Source: Cephalotus follicularis (lineage: Eukaryota; Streptophyta; Magnoliopsida; Oxalidales; Cephalotaceae). From it: a stretch of DNA of 64,000 nucleotides. The DNA lies in NCBI GenBank assembly GCA_001972305.1, contig BDDD01000350.1, positions 1 through 64,000 of the forward strand, written 5' to 3'. The notes under the pieces were generated by a model. The model had not been told where the DNA came from. It saw only the letters and a program-made list of their open reading frames with translations, and did no database searches. Below, piece by piece: positions 1 to 10,548 of this stretch; within the stretch, counting starts at the first letter, position 1; every line of letters starts with the position of its first letter. Position numbers and translations under genes: made by a program.

Positions 1-308
1 TGTTCTGTAATAAACCCATATAAATTGTTGATCCGGGTGTGCCATCTTTATGGTTTTGTACCTGGAGGAATTTTATCTTGTACTGTATTGTTCATGCTCC
101 GTTTTATGAGAGATTAACTTTTATGACCTGTATTTGGGTAGCGTGCGGTATGAGACGCACGTTACGTGTTGACAGCTTATGTTATTTTATGCTTCCGCAA
201 CTGTTATGCTTGGAAAAGTTTTAAATTTCACGGTTTTGCATGAGCTGTATTATATGTTAATTGCCTTTACCGCTTTAATGCTGCGTTTATTGTAAACGGG
301 GTGTGACA
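1..308 (+). repeat. 3' end of a gypsy-type LTR, cut by the window edge
   Basis: The sequence ends in GGGGTGTGACA at 308, the same terminus as the 5' LTR of the complete gypsy element at 33002-35487. It is not followed by a tRNA primer-binding site, so it is the end of a 3' LTR or a solo LTR in sense orientation. The reverse complement of 26044-26250 is a diverged relative, sharing the TGCGGAAGCAT block and the CACGTAAC/ACGTAAC region. The right flanking five bases are AGTCT; the matching duplication would lie outside the window. The 61-codon reading frame inside it resembles no protein I know. Confidence 0.6.
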
Positions 309-581
309 AGTCTCCAAATAATCTGACTCAATCTTTAATGAAATCTAAAGAAATCAGATTAGCAAACACTTTCATACCATTTATATGCTCAAATACCATA
401 AAATCAACTCTTTGATAATATCAAACTCTTCATATTCCATAATAATATCAAACTCTCTGATAAAATCTCTCTAATACCATTACTGTAATCAGTACTACTC
501 ACCAAAATCTCTCTGATACCATTCCTGGTATCAGTACTAGTTCACCAAAATTATAACAAATGAATTCTCTGATACCATTCC
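309..581 (-). other. Leader of a minus-strand gypsy element, with tRNA primer-binding site
   Basis: Read on the minus strand, the LTR at 582-4768 is followed after a 4-base spacer by a primer-binding site at 566-577. On the plus strand it reads TCTCTGATACCA, matching the 3' end of initiator-methionine tRNA in 11 of 12 positions. Two further PBS-like copies, with CTCTGATACCAT and CTCTAATACCAT, lie at about 509-523 and 468-482 within a roughly 42-base tandem repeat. The gag-pol of this element would lie left of the window; the LTR end at 308 shows another element has entered its leader. No gene is visible here. Confidence 0.6.
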
Positions 582-1920
582 TGTAGCGCCCCCGACCCGA
601 GTCCGCTTTAAGCTCAAAGCGAGCTCCGAAGATCGGTGCGTTACGTGGGTGTAACCTTTGACCGTGAAATTATTTAATCATTCAACGATCCATTTCATAC
701 CATTTAATCTTGACTTAGATTTAAAATCTAACATTATTACTTAATAACTTCATAGGATCGCGTATACTTACATCATTGAAACATCAATTTCAAAATGTCA
801 TATTCTCATTATCATGATCATTTCTTATACATTTACATTGGTACATCACTAATCATATAACCTTACACAGCGGAAAAACGTAGTCTTATCACATCATAAA
901 ATAATCATATACATTTACATTTAAACATCATCTATTATAAATCCTTTCACAGCAGACAACCTTAACTTACATTATGAAACGCTTATACAAACATCATAGC
1001 ATAACATACTTCTTTCCGACATTTCTTCTTATGAGCTTCCTCTAAAGCTCGCATTCTTCATTCGATCGTTCCCTGAAAACAGTTTATTTGAAAACAAAAC
1101 ATTGAAAGGAGTGAGCATTTAAGAGTCCAGTAAGAATCATAGTCATAAAACGTTATCGAAATCCGTTATTTTTTATCATCTTTATCAAAACGTTTCAACA
1201 TCATACTTTTCAAAATATCTTTGGAAATCATTTTCTAGTTTTATAAAACCAGAACATTTCTAAAATCATACCTTTTCTGGTATATATAACCAGCATACTT
1301 GAAAATGATCAAAACGTTTTCCATTTATACATTCTTATGGCATATATCTCAGCCAAACTTGAAAACATACTTTCATTGAAAACCATTGTCAGGTCATAAC
1401 CAGAACCTTTCATAAAACTTGTGGTTTAAAAACCCTTAATGAACCCATTTACACCGCTTCACCGGGGCATTGTGCACTCCCCGACTACTATCCTTACATC
1501 ACATGCATGTGCGTGAGCACGCTCGGCTCCATTAACTTTGAGCAATCTCGCTCCATTCCCCTTGGATCACAATCCAAGGGCGGTTCATTCATCATATACT
1601 TTGAGTGATCAGCTCAAAGCATTCATAAAAATAATTTCATAACATTCATAAACTTTTCTCTTCATTTGAGTAATTAACTCAAATGCATTCATAAAACATT
1701 TTCATAAATCTTTCTTAATACCTTGAGTGATTAGCCCAAAGCATTCATAAAACATTTCTCTTCATAAAACATTTCTCTTCATTTGAGTAGTTAACTCAAA
1801 TGCATTCATAAACAGCTTTGCATAACGTTTTGAAAACTCGTTTCTCATGTATAAATAATCATTGAAATTAAAACAGAACACTTAATAGTTTTAGAAAATG
1901 AGTAGAAATCCTTACCAACA

Positions 1921-2195
1921 TAAGTACTTTTGGGAAGCGATTTAAGATCTTTACTGACATAAAGTACTTTTAGAAAAAGATTAGGAATCCTTACAACGTA
2001 AAATACTTTTAGAAAGAGAATAGGAGTCCTTACAACGTAAAATACTTTTTAGGAAAAGTTGAGGAATCCTTACAACGTAAAATACTTTTAGAAAGAGAAT
2101 AGGAGTCCTTACAACGTAAAATACTTTTAGAAAGAGAATAGGAGTCCTTACAATCGTAAAATACTTGTAGAAAAAAGATAGAAGTCCTTACCTCA
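1921..2195. repeat. 39-bp minisatellite, copy 1
   Basis: About six or seven units are built on CCTTACAACGTAAAATACTT followed by TTAGAAAGAGAATAGGAGT. The 5' units are more diverged (the ACATAAAGTACTTTTAG type) than the 3' units. It sits at the end of the first 1.3 kb duplicate and has one more unit than its counterpart at 3262-3494. Confidence 0.8.
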
Positions 2196-3261
2196 TTTTA
2201 ATCTCCTTCTCTCCCATGATTCATCCTAGCCAATACTCAACAGAACTATTTACATTTACATTTAAACATCGTCTATTATAAATCCTTTCACAGCAGACAA
2301 CCTTAACTTACATTATGAAACGCTTATACAAACATCATAGCATAACATACTTCTTTCCGACATTTCTTCTTATGAGCTTCCTCTAAAGCTCGCATTCTTC
2401 ATTCGATCGTTCCCTGAAAACAGTTTATTTGAAAACAAAACATTGAAAGGAGTGAGCATTTAAGAGTCCAGTAAGAATCATAGTCATAAAACGTTATCGA
2501 AATCCGTTATTTTTTATCATCTTTATCAAAACGTTTCAACATCATACTTTTCAAAATATCTTTGGAAATCATTTTCTAGTTTTATAAAACCAGAACATTT
2601 CTAAAATCATACCTTTTCTGGTATATATAACCAGCATACTTGAAAATGATCAAAACGTTTTCCATTTATACATTCTTATGGCATATATCTCAGCCAAACT
2701 TGAAAACATACTTTCATTGAAAACCATTGTCAGGTCATAACCAGAACCTTTCATAAAACTTGTGGTTTAAAAACCCTTAATGAACCCATTTACACCGCTT
2801 CACCGGGGCATTGTGCACTCCCCGACTACTATCCTTACATCACATGCATGTGCGTGAGCACGCTCGGCTCCATTAACTTTGAGCAATCTCGCTCCATTCC
2901 CCTTGGATCACAATCCAAGGGCGGTTCATTCATCATATACTTTGAGTGATCAGCTCAAAGCATTCATAAAAATAATTTCATAACATTCATAAACTTTTCT
3001 CTTCATTTGAGTAATTAACTCAAATGCATTCATAAAACATTTTCATAAATCTTTCTTAATACCTTGAGTGATTAGCCCAAAGCATTCATAAAACATTTCT
3101 CTTCATAAAACATTTCTCTTCATTTGAGTAGTTAACTCAAATGCATTCATAAACAGCTTTGCATAACGTTTTGAAAACTCGTTTCTCATGTATAAATAAT
3201 CATTGAAATTAAAACAGAACACTTAATAGTTTTAGAAAATGAGTAGAAATCCTTACCAACA

Positions 3262-3494
3262 TAAGTACTTTTGGGAAGCGATTTAAGATCTTTACTGACA
3301 TAAAGTACTTTTAGAAAAAGATTAGGAATCCTTACAACGTAAAATACTTTTAGAAAGAGAATAGGAGTCCTTACAACGTAAAATACTTTTAGAAAGAGAA
3401 TAGGAGTCCTTACAACGTAAAATACTTTTAGAAAGAGAATAGGAGTCCTTACAATCGTAAAATACTTGTAGAAAAATGATAGAAGTCCTTACCT
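3262..3494. repeat. 39-bp minisatellite, copy 2
   Basis: Same array as at 1921-2195, carried in the second 1.3 kb duplicate and shorter by one unit of about 39-40 bases. The unit-number difference explains the 40-base length difference between the two large copies. Confidence 0.8.
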
Positions 3495-3639
3495 CATTTT
3501 AATCTCCTTCTCTCCCATGATTCATCCTAGCCAATACTCAACAGAACTATTAACCATAGCGATTATACGGTTGAGCCGCAGTTTCACTTCCGAACCTTTT
3601 CAAGTTGTTGTCAATTATCGATCATCACTTCCCTTCATA

Positions 3640-4470
3640 GTCGAACCAATTTACCAACTCGCTCACTGCATACACAATATATATTTCCATTACGATCGAC
3701 GCACAAAAACCGACATTGCCGTCGTCGACACGCCGGCCGGAATCTGGTCGACACAACCAGGCGGTGAAACACCCATCAACGGGTTCCACATTGAACGGTC
3801 TACTCAAAACCGCTCAGAACTCGCCGTGAATCGGCGCCGAACGTCGCGCCACGGCCGACAGCGAGTCGTGACTCACTGAGTCAACTCGCCGGACCTCGAC
3901 AGGTCCGATCAACACCCAAAAACGGCACACAATCACCTGGTCAACACATCCCTGCCCTTGGCTCGCCAAGACTCGGCGCCAAACGCGCGGTCTTAGGCGG
4001 CCGTGAGTCGACTCGCTGAGTCGACTCAGCCAAACATACCGGCCGATCTCGGCCGTGAAACGCCTCAATGGTGGTCGAAATGGATAGAGCATGCCATATA
4101 GACCATAACCCATACCATCCGCGACGCTGCCGGCGTCGGAAAACGCACGGAGAAGCGCCGACAGTGGCGGGGAAGAAGAAGAAAAGAAGAAAAAGAGAAG
4201 AGGAAAGGAAGAGCTACCTTCGGCCGGTGCGCCTGGGTGGTCCGCCGTCCTCCCCCGGTCACGTGGCTGCCTCCGGCGCCGTCCCTGACGTCCTCTCTCC
4301 CTCTCTCTCCCACTGTCTCTCCCGGTCACTCTCTCCCTCTCTCCCTCTCTCTGTGTCCATTTCATTTGCACGGGCGCGTAATGCGCCCGTGTCCTTCTCC
4401 CTCTCCCTTTATAATTTTGGCTTCTACTTTAGTATTTACGGACAAAATACTAAAGCCTGGGTCCCGATTA
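3640..4470 (-). promoter_or_regulatory. GC-rich and pyrimidine-rich U3 segment of the LTR
   Basis: This segment is locally GC-rich with GAGTCGACTC palindromes (two, 13 bp apart, near 4014 and 4027; another GTCGAC pair near 3726 and 3749). It is followed by a CT-rich run (about 4290-4400). It has a diverged homologue at 45480-46200 in element B and probably an older one at 20270-21140. Overlapping reading frames here (up to 185 codons, both strands) are low-complexity Ser/Pro/Arg-rich and not conserved in frame between copies, so I treat the segment as non-coding U3 that may carry promoter elements. Confidence 0.45.
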
Positions 4471-4768
4471 TTCCGCAAATTGCGACCAAAATAATCCAAA
4501 CGACAACCAAAATAATCGTAATAATAATGCGAACATAGGGCCTTACTGTCGCGCATTAAAATAGACTTTATTAACCGTTTGAGCATCATAATTGAGGCTT
4601 TAAATGCGTAATGCCTTAGAACATTTCCTTATCATTCTTCTTTCAAAACTCAACCCCACAAAATGGAAAACATCATCAAATTCAAGAATTTCACTATTCT
4701 CAATAATTCCATGATAAGATTACCTTAAAATCGAAATCTTACATTTTGCGAAAAACTCGGGTGTTATA

Positions 4769-4897
4769 GTCAATGTCTTCTTCTGCAGATAGTATTTTTG
4801 CTTTGGTACTTATTTTCTAATTCCTTGCACATCAAGTAGATTTGTTAAATGCAAATATGTTATCATCAAAACAAGGATTGAGACTAAATAGTCAACA
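4769..4897 (-). repeat. Start of a Sirevirus-type 3' LTR, truncated by insertion
   Basis: On the minus strand the LTR begins TGTTGAC at 4897 and continues into TTGTTTTGATGATAACATA. The LTR at 62232 starts with the same kind of sequence, and so does the solo LTR ending at 25805. Only 129 bases remain before the gypsy 5' LTR (582-4768) begins, so the rest was displaced beyond the window. A polypurine tract abuts it. Confidence 0.75.
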
Positions 4898-4911
4898 ATC
4901 TCCCCCTTTTT
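4898..4911 (-). other. Polypurine tract of the minus-strand Sirevirus
   Basis: Minus-strand sequence AAAAGGGGGAGAT lies immediately before the LTR start TGTTGAC. This is the usual position and composition of the plus-strand priming site of LTR retroelements, and it fixes the orientation and 3' boundary of the element. Confidence 0.75.
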
Positions 4912-5550
4912 GATGATGAAAAAAATTTGCTCAAAAAGGCAAGAATTAAAGTCATACCAATTTACGAAACATAAGTGAATATCAAATAGAGATATCTTTG
5001 CAGGGTTTGATATAGAGTGTGTAATATTCAAATAAGTCATAAGTTATGCTTCCTTGAACATTTTCTCCAAAATGTGAGACTTTTCTCCTAGTTACCATTA
5101 ACTTGAGAGCTTAAGACCTAAACTCCCCTTTGACACTTACATATATTTTGAGCTTATTCTCCCCCTTTTTTGTAAAGCATCAAAAAGTACTACAAAAAGG
5201 CAGAAAAATGTTAGCTCCCCCTTAATATAAGGAAGGGTGAAAAAGAGTGAAAGTAGGCATTTGCATAAAGATATCAAAGTATTGACAATGAATATTAGAA
5301 ACCAATTGAATAATGTCAATTGAATAAACTACGTTTATACAACATATTATGTCATAAACTCATTCATTCAATACCACAAGTATATCATAAATCAAAAACA
5401 TAAACATTAATTCACCACATCATTTCATGAAATTTAAACATTTCATTAATATCATAAAAACATTGTCTTTTACAAACAGAAATTCATAAAGAAAATACAA
5501 ATGAACATCAATGTTCAACAAAAACAACAATAAAAACAGCAACAAAACAG
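4912..5550 (-). other. Sirevirus 3' untranslated region
   Basis: AT-rich sequence between the envelope-like frame and the polypurine tract. Short minus-strand frames of 60-76 codons here have no recognisable domain. A second purine stretch on the minus strand at about 5160-5170 and another near 5217 resemble repeated polypurine tracts. I see no gene. Confidence 0.5.
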
Positions 5551-6918
5551 TCAAGATTCAGCAGGAGCAGGGACATCGGAATCGGAGGATGAATTGCCTT
5601 CATCGCCCGAAGTATCTTCGCAACGATCGATAACCTTGGCGTTGGCAAGCTTACGTTCAATTCTTTTAAGACGTCTCTTAACGACTCTTAGATCGTAGTA
5701 AACGCCTTCATCAACATTTTCGTATTCCGAATGAAGAATTTTATGATCTTCCGCCAAACTACCGAGTTGCATTTTGATTTGCTTAAATTGACCATCAAAT
5801 GAGGCTTGCATGGAAGCAAACTGAGATTGCATAATCTCCATCATCCTGTCAAAGTCAGTGGTGGATGAGGAGCCTTGAGCTTGGGCAGGGGCAGCTTGTT
5901 CTTGACCTTCCCAAGGAGGATTGTCCTCTTGCTCTTCCCTTGCAATCCTTGGAGCTTGATCCACTATGGGGCAATATGTCCAGATACCTTCCTGTTTCTT
6001 CCACCCCATCCGATTCAGCGTGCTTTTACTGTATGTGTCTTCTTTCTTTAGCTTTGTGGCAACCTCTCCTTCTAGCCGAATATGAAAGTGTTGGACAACT
6101 TTGGTGAGAATGGATCCGAATGGTAGAACGGATTTCTTTTGGGAAAAAGCCCTAACCATTGTCTTAAGCATAAGGAGGGGAAAGCAAAACTCAATCTTTG
6201 AAAGAATGCACCACATAAGAAAAACTTGCATTCTTGACAATTTTGCATACCGTCCACCGGTGGGTAAAATTTGATGAACTATGAGATGGTGGAGGAGTCT
6301 ATGATCTACTGACAAGCGATTTGTGGTTAGTGCCATATTAGGGTGTACGTTTGGATCGTTAGGGTACAAAATCGACAAGATTTGGTTAGGGTGAAAACCC
6401 TCAACCTCCGGCCACTTCTTGTTTTCAAAGACATAGAGACCGGTGTGTGGAATATGTAGTATGGAACCTAGAATCCTAGCATTTAGATAGATTCTTTCTC
6501 CTTTAACAGAAGACGTGAGGGCAAATTCCTCATTTTAGTTGGAAGCCATCCTAAGGTTAGAATAGAATTCTTTGACCAATTTGATGTAGAAAGGGTCAGA
6601 GATTTGAACTAGAGGAATGTGATTGAGGTCCTCTAACCAAGATACGAAAGAGAATTCAGAGGAACAGAAGTTTAAATCAATGTTTCTCCCTCTCATAACC
6701 CGTTTGTCAACAAAAGCCACGCTTCTCAAAGGAATGGGGGCTTGCTCTTCGGATTCGGTATCCGATTGAAGAGCAGGGTCAGGAGATGGTTCTATAATCT
6801 CAAGCCTCTGCTTTTTAGCAGATTTCGGAGGCTGAGATGAGGAAGCACCTGACTTTTTGCCACCCCGTTTTGTTCTAGCCATTTTATCGAACAGGTGGTG
6901 TGCACAAGAGAAATACAT
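5551..6918 (-). pseudogene. Envelope-like third ORF of a Sirevirus (one in-frame stop)
   Basis: A single minus-strand frame of about 455 codons is open except for one TAA at 6535-6537. The likely initiator is the inner Met at 6883-6885 (MARTKRGGKKSG), giving a basic, Ser/Lys-rich N-terminus. A conserved-looking middle follows (FVSWLEDLNHIPLVQISDPF and, past the stop, LGSILHIPHTGLYVFE). An acidic and coiled C-terminal third comes last (MMEIMQSQFASMQASFDGQF, then a DEDTSGDEG-like acidic tail). This arrangement is typical of the extra ORF that many Sireviruses carry between pol and the 3' LTR, called envelope-like and matching the 'putative plant transposon protein' type. Function is unproven in the family; no clear transmembrane helix is evident. 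Confidence 0.7.
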
Positions 6919-7087
6919 AGAGAATGATAAAAATGAAGGATTTGGACGACACGAAAACGATTTTTGATGATGTAGAAGTAGTGAGGGAGTGATTTACGAC
7001 CTAATAGAGTGATTTTTGAAGAAAAGCAGAAAGAGACGAAAAATTTTAAAAACTCAAAAATGGAGGCAAAGTGAGGGAATGAACATG

Positions 7088-7374
7088 AGGTCGACTTTTT
7101 ATGAAGAAGTCGATTTCTGAGAGAAAGACGTCGACGTGATTTGAAAAGAGGTCGACGCGTTCTTTAAAACATAGCTGCAAAAACAGTGCATTTTTAAAAA
7201 CATCGATGCGATTTGAAAGTAGTCGACATGTTTCAGTGAAATACAAAGGGATCGACGTTTTTCATAAAGGATCGACGTGATTTTCATAAGCAGTATTTTT
7301 CCAGAAAAGAAGTCGACGCGTTTTAGTAAGGCATAAAAATTTCCAGAAAAGAAGTCGACTCTTTTGTAAAACAG
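7088..7374 (-). promoter_or_regulatory. 21-bp-spaced GTCGAC palindrome array between RNase H tail and envelope-like ORF
   Basis: GTCGAC or one-base variants start at 7090, 7109, 7130, 7151, then 7202, 7222, then 7251, 7271, then 7312 and 7354. The intervals are 19, 21, 21; 20; 20; and 42 (two times 21). The array lies just upstream, in sense, of the envelope-like ORF, where a promoter or other control element for that ORF could sit. A peptide reading exists (repeated RVDFFSG), but the spacing is not always a multiple of three. Role unknown. Confidence 0.6.
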
Positions 7375-7469
7375 AACAGAAAAATCAACCAAAAATAGAA
7401 CAATAACCAATGAAAATCATCACAACAATTATGCATTCAATCTAACATATCATTTAGACATCATAAACA

Positions 7470-7544
7470 TCATTCAATCTCACATAAACCTAATTCTCCT
7501 CTAAACTTAGAAAAAGTGTTCTCATCTAAGGGTTTAGTGAAGAT
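7470..7544 (-). pseudogene. C-terminal tail of Sirevirus (copia) RNase H, fused to gypsy RNase H
   Basis: The minus-strand residues [20 protein letters not shown] are the characteristic end of copia RNase H domains (usual form DIFTKPLxExxFxxxRxxLG). Directly upstream in the same frame the protein is gypsy RNase H ([12 protein letters not shown]). The switch occurs within the nine bases ATCTTCACT (plus-strand 7536-7544), which would encode IFT in either parent. A stop follows at 7470. Downstream lies the rest of the Sirevirus, so the copia part has lost everything upstream of this point. Confidence 0.75.
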
Positions 7545-10295
7545 GTACTTGAGACTCTTGTGATCAGTGAAGACATCACAAGTTTCTCCATACAAATAAT
7601 GCCTCCAGATCTTTAACGCAAAAACCACCGCTGCTAACTCCAGATCATGTGTAGGGTAATTCACTTCATAAGGCTTAAACTGTATTGAAGCATAAGCTAT
7701 CACATGACCGTGCTGCATAAGAACACATCCCAAACCCTTCTTGGAAGCATCACTGTAAATCTAGTATCCCCCTGACCCAGACGGTAACCGAAGAATTGGT
7801 GCAGACACCAGACCGTTCTTCAATTTCCCAAAGCTTGCTTCCCTTTCTTCGTTCCACACAAACTTGGCTCCTTTTCTTAAAAGTTGTGTCAGTGGCAAGG
7901 CTATGGAGGTGAAGCCTTCCACAAACCATCCATAGTAGCCAGCCAGACCCAAAAAGCTCCTAACTTTCGTTATCGTAGTAGGCCTCGGCCATTTGATAAT
8001 AGCCTCAACCTTAGCAGGATCCACACTAATACCATATGCTGTAACCACATGGCCTAAAAATGTTTCCTGTTCCAACCAAAACTCACATTTCGAAAATATC
8101 GCATAAAGCTGATTCTTCCTCCAACTATCCAGCACTATCCGAAGTTGAGCTTCATGGTCTTCTTTCGACTTGGAATACACAAGAATGTCATCAATGAACA
8201 CGATCACAAACTTGTCCAAGTATTCATGAAACACTCGATTCATTAGATCCATAAAGACTGCCAGTGCATTTGTAAGTCCGAAAGGCATTACCAGAAATTC
8301 ATAATGTCCGTACCGTGTATGAAAAGCTGTCTTAGCTATGTCTTCATCTTTCACCCGTAGCTGATGATAACCCGATCTCAAATCGATCTTAAAAAAATAC
8401 CCTACACCTTGGAGTTGATCAAAAAGGTCATCAATCCAAGGTAAAGGGTATTTATTCCTAATAAAGATCCGATTGAGCTCTCTGTAGTCTATGCACAACC
8501 TCATAGACCTGTCCTTCTTCCTGACAAAAAGAACCAGAGCTCCCCACGGTGAAACACTAGGCCGGATAAAACCCCGATCCAACAACTCTTGCAATTGCTC
8601 CTTCAGTTCTTGTAATTCTAACGGTGCCATTCTGTAAGGCACTTTAGATATCGGTGTCACTTCAGGAATGAGCTCAATGGTAAACTCCACTTCCTGTTGC
8701 AGTGGCAAACCCGGTAACTCCTCCGGAAACACATCTGAAAACTCTCTAACGACCGGATAGTCCTAAGGACGAGGCTCATCCTTAGAGACGTCTTTTACAA
8801 CAGCTAGGTAACCCTCAGCACCCTTAGCTACCAAATTTCGAGCCTTCAAAGCAGAAATAACCTTAACTTCTTTTCTCGGCTGTGAACCCTGATAAACAAA
8901 ATCAGGCCTATCCACAATCCCAAACAAAACCCTCTGAGTGTGACAGTCAATCGTGGCATGATGGTGATCTAACCAATCCATGCCAAGAATCATGTCGAAG
9001 TCATGCATATCTATTGGGAAAAGATCCGCATCTCGAATGCGATAATCAAAAACGATAGGACAAGCACGAAATCATTCAGATATCACAACAGATGTCCCCA
9101 TATGGGTCGAAAGAACCAAATCTGGATCCAGAGATAGAGATGGCATCCCAAGATGCCGAACAAAAGATCTCGCTACTACAGAGTGAGTCGATCCAGTATC
9201 ATACAAAACATAAGTCATACGACCACAAACAGAGACATAACCCAAAACAGTACCCGGAGCACCTACTAACTGATGAGTAGTCAAAGCAAAGACTCGGCCA
9301 CCTACATTGCGCAGTCCCGCGTCTCCGCCATTACCCTTCCTCTCCTTTGCTCGAGGGTCTGTCCAATCCATGAAACGATGGCCCTGCTGTCCGCACACAA
9401 AGCATGCCCCCGTAGCATTGTAACAAGTCCCAACCGGATGCCTCTTCCCACAAGTCTCGCACTGTGCAATCTGAACATTGGGGTTACCCCCACCAGTATT
9501 CTTCTTTTGATGCTTACCATTTCGGCCCTTATTTTGCTTTCCCAAATTTTGGCTCTGAGAATCTCCCCTATTTCTCTTCTTTTCTCCTTCTAAGCGAGTG
9601 CCCTGAAAATCCAATCTTTCCATCTCTATGTTCTTCGCGGCGTTTGCAACCTCTGACACATCCGCAAACTTTGAGTTAATCAGTTTGCCCCTAAGCTGAT
9701 AATGCAACTTCCATTTAAACTTCTCTGCCTGTTCCGCTGCTGACCCCGCTGCAGGTCCCGCAAAACCCGCCAATCTGGTAAACCGGGCTAAAAACTCGGT
9801 AACAGATTCACCTTCCTTTTGTCTGGTCATCAGAAACTCCCTAGCATATGCCTCTTTATCAGCAGTGGGGAAATGCTGCTGATAAAAGATCTCACAGAAA
9901 CCAGACCAAGACAAAGTCTCAACAAAACCTCTACCCTTAGCTGCCTTCAAGGTCTTCCACCATGTCTGGGCATCGCCTCCCAGCTTATACGGAGCCAACT
10001 TAACCTTCTGATTATCACCGCATTCCAGCACATCAAAAATCTTCTCCAAATGAGCAATGCAATGCTCAGCCTCTACTGGGGTTGGTGCCGAAGTAAAGGA
10101 TCGCGGTCTTTGTTTTTGGAACCTTTCCAACCATACATGAACTGGAGTATCATGATGGTCCCCAGCTCCCCTAGCTACATGAGCATTAACTGGTACATTC
10201 TCCTCAGCTACTTGCTCACGACGACCTTGCTCATGCTTTGGCTGTTGCTGCATCACTCGGTTCACTTCCTGAGCCACAGCTTGCCTAACCATCAC
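7536..10295 (-). pseudogene. Ty3/gypsy gag-pol, truncated in RNase H, three in-frame stops
   Basis: One minus-strand frame runs about 920 codons, broken only by stops at 9069-9071 (TGA), 8760-8762 (TAG) and 7758-7760 (TAG). Order: retrotransposon gag domain (WLERFQKQRPRSF, WWKTLKAAKG); two cysteine motifs (CETCGKRHPVGTC, and CFVCGQQGHRFMDW, whose last Cys is Trp); protease with intact YDTGSTHSVV and ILGMDWL; RT with [15 protein letters not shown] and intact FIDDILVYS; RNase H with [13 protein letters not shown], then cut at KYIFT. The rest of RNase H, integrase and the 3' LTR are absent, replaced by Sirevirus sequence. So few lesions over 2.7 kb suggest a fairly young copy. The clade is probably chromovirus-like, but with no integrase end this cannot be fixed. 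Confidence 0.9.
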
Positions 10296-10548
10296 GTTAA
10301 TTTCAGGATCATTTCTTGCTCCATCCTAAGCCACAACTGGTTCGGTCCTCTGAGGGGTGTTCCTTGTTCGTGCCTTCTACGCAACAAAATCCAAGACAAG
10401 ATAAAGGCAAAAGAGTCAGAAGGTCAAACGAAAGACATATTGAAAGATCATAATGAAGAAGTCCTAACCCAGTGTCTACCCAATCTCACAGGTCAAACCT
10501 AGTTAAGTCTTCTAAGGAAACAAAACCTATATCTCTGATAGCACAATC
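10296..10548 (-). other. Gypsy leader with primer-binding site
   Basis: This stretch lies between the LTR and gag on the minus strand. A degenerate PBS at 10532-10543 reads TCTCTGATAGCA on the plus strand (initiator-Met type GCTCTGATACCA with two changes). It sits five bases inside the LTR end at 10549. The leader has no gene of its own; plus-strand frames crossing it are shadows of the gag region. Confidence 0.65.

Larger units (their letters stand above)
912..3551. repeat. 1.3 kb direct tandem duplication inside the LTR
   Basis: Copy 1 (about 912-2250) and copy 2 (2251-3551) are nearly identical over their whole length. Offsets are 1341 bases at the left and 1301 at the right, the difference being one unit of the 39-bp minisatellite at the end of each copy. 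Both copies end in CAGAACTATT at 2250 and 3551. The very low divergence, against clear divergence from other LTRs of the family, points to a recent duplication, or else an assembly artefact. Confidence 0.85.
582..4768 (-). repeat. 5' LTR of a minus-strand chromovirus-type gypsy element
   Basis: On the plus strand it runs from TGTAGCGCCCCCGACC to CTCGGGTGTTATA. In sense it therefore starts near TATAACACCCGAG (canonical TGTAACACCC with one transition) and ends GGGCGCTACA, followed by a PBS. At about 4.19 kb it is longer than its relatives (2.0-2.5 kb) because of an internal tandem duplication. Its U5-side half matches LTRs A, C and E, sharing the GTGCACAATGCCCCGG block and flanking hairpins. 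Its U3-side half (3640-4768) matches 45370-46768 of element B. The 3' flank GTCAA at 4769 lies inside a Sirevirus LTR, so this element inserted there. Orientation rests on the PBS. Confidence 0.75.

Noticed and set aside
1921..2195. Regular short repeats resembling a CRISPR array
   Set aside because: Units are contiguous 39-bp minisatellite copies without unique spacers, inside a plant LTR.
3517..4538. Overlapping open frames of 120-185 codons on both strands
   Set aside because: They lie in GC- and CT-rich LTR U3, are low-complexity, and the homologous region of element B (45480-46260) does not keep the frames.
9092..10502. Plus-strand frames up to 227 codons
   Set aside because: Antisense shadows of the gypsy gag and protease coding on the minus strand.
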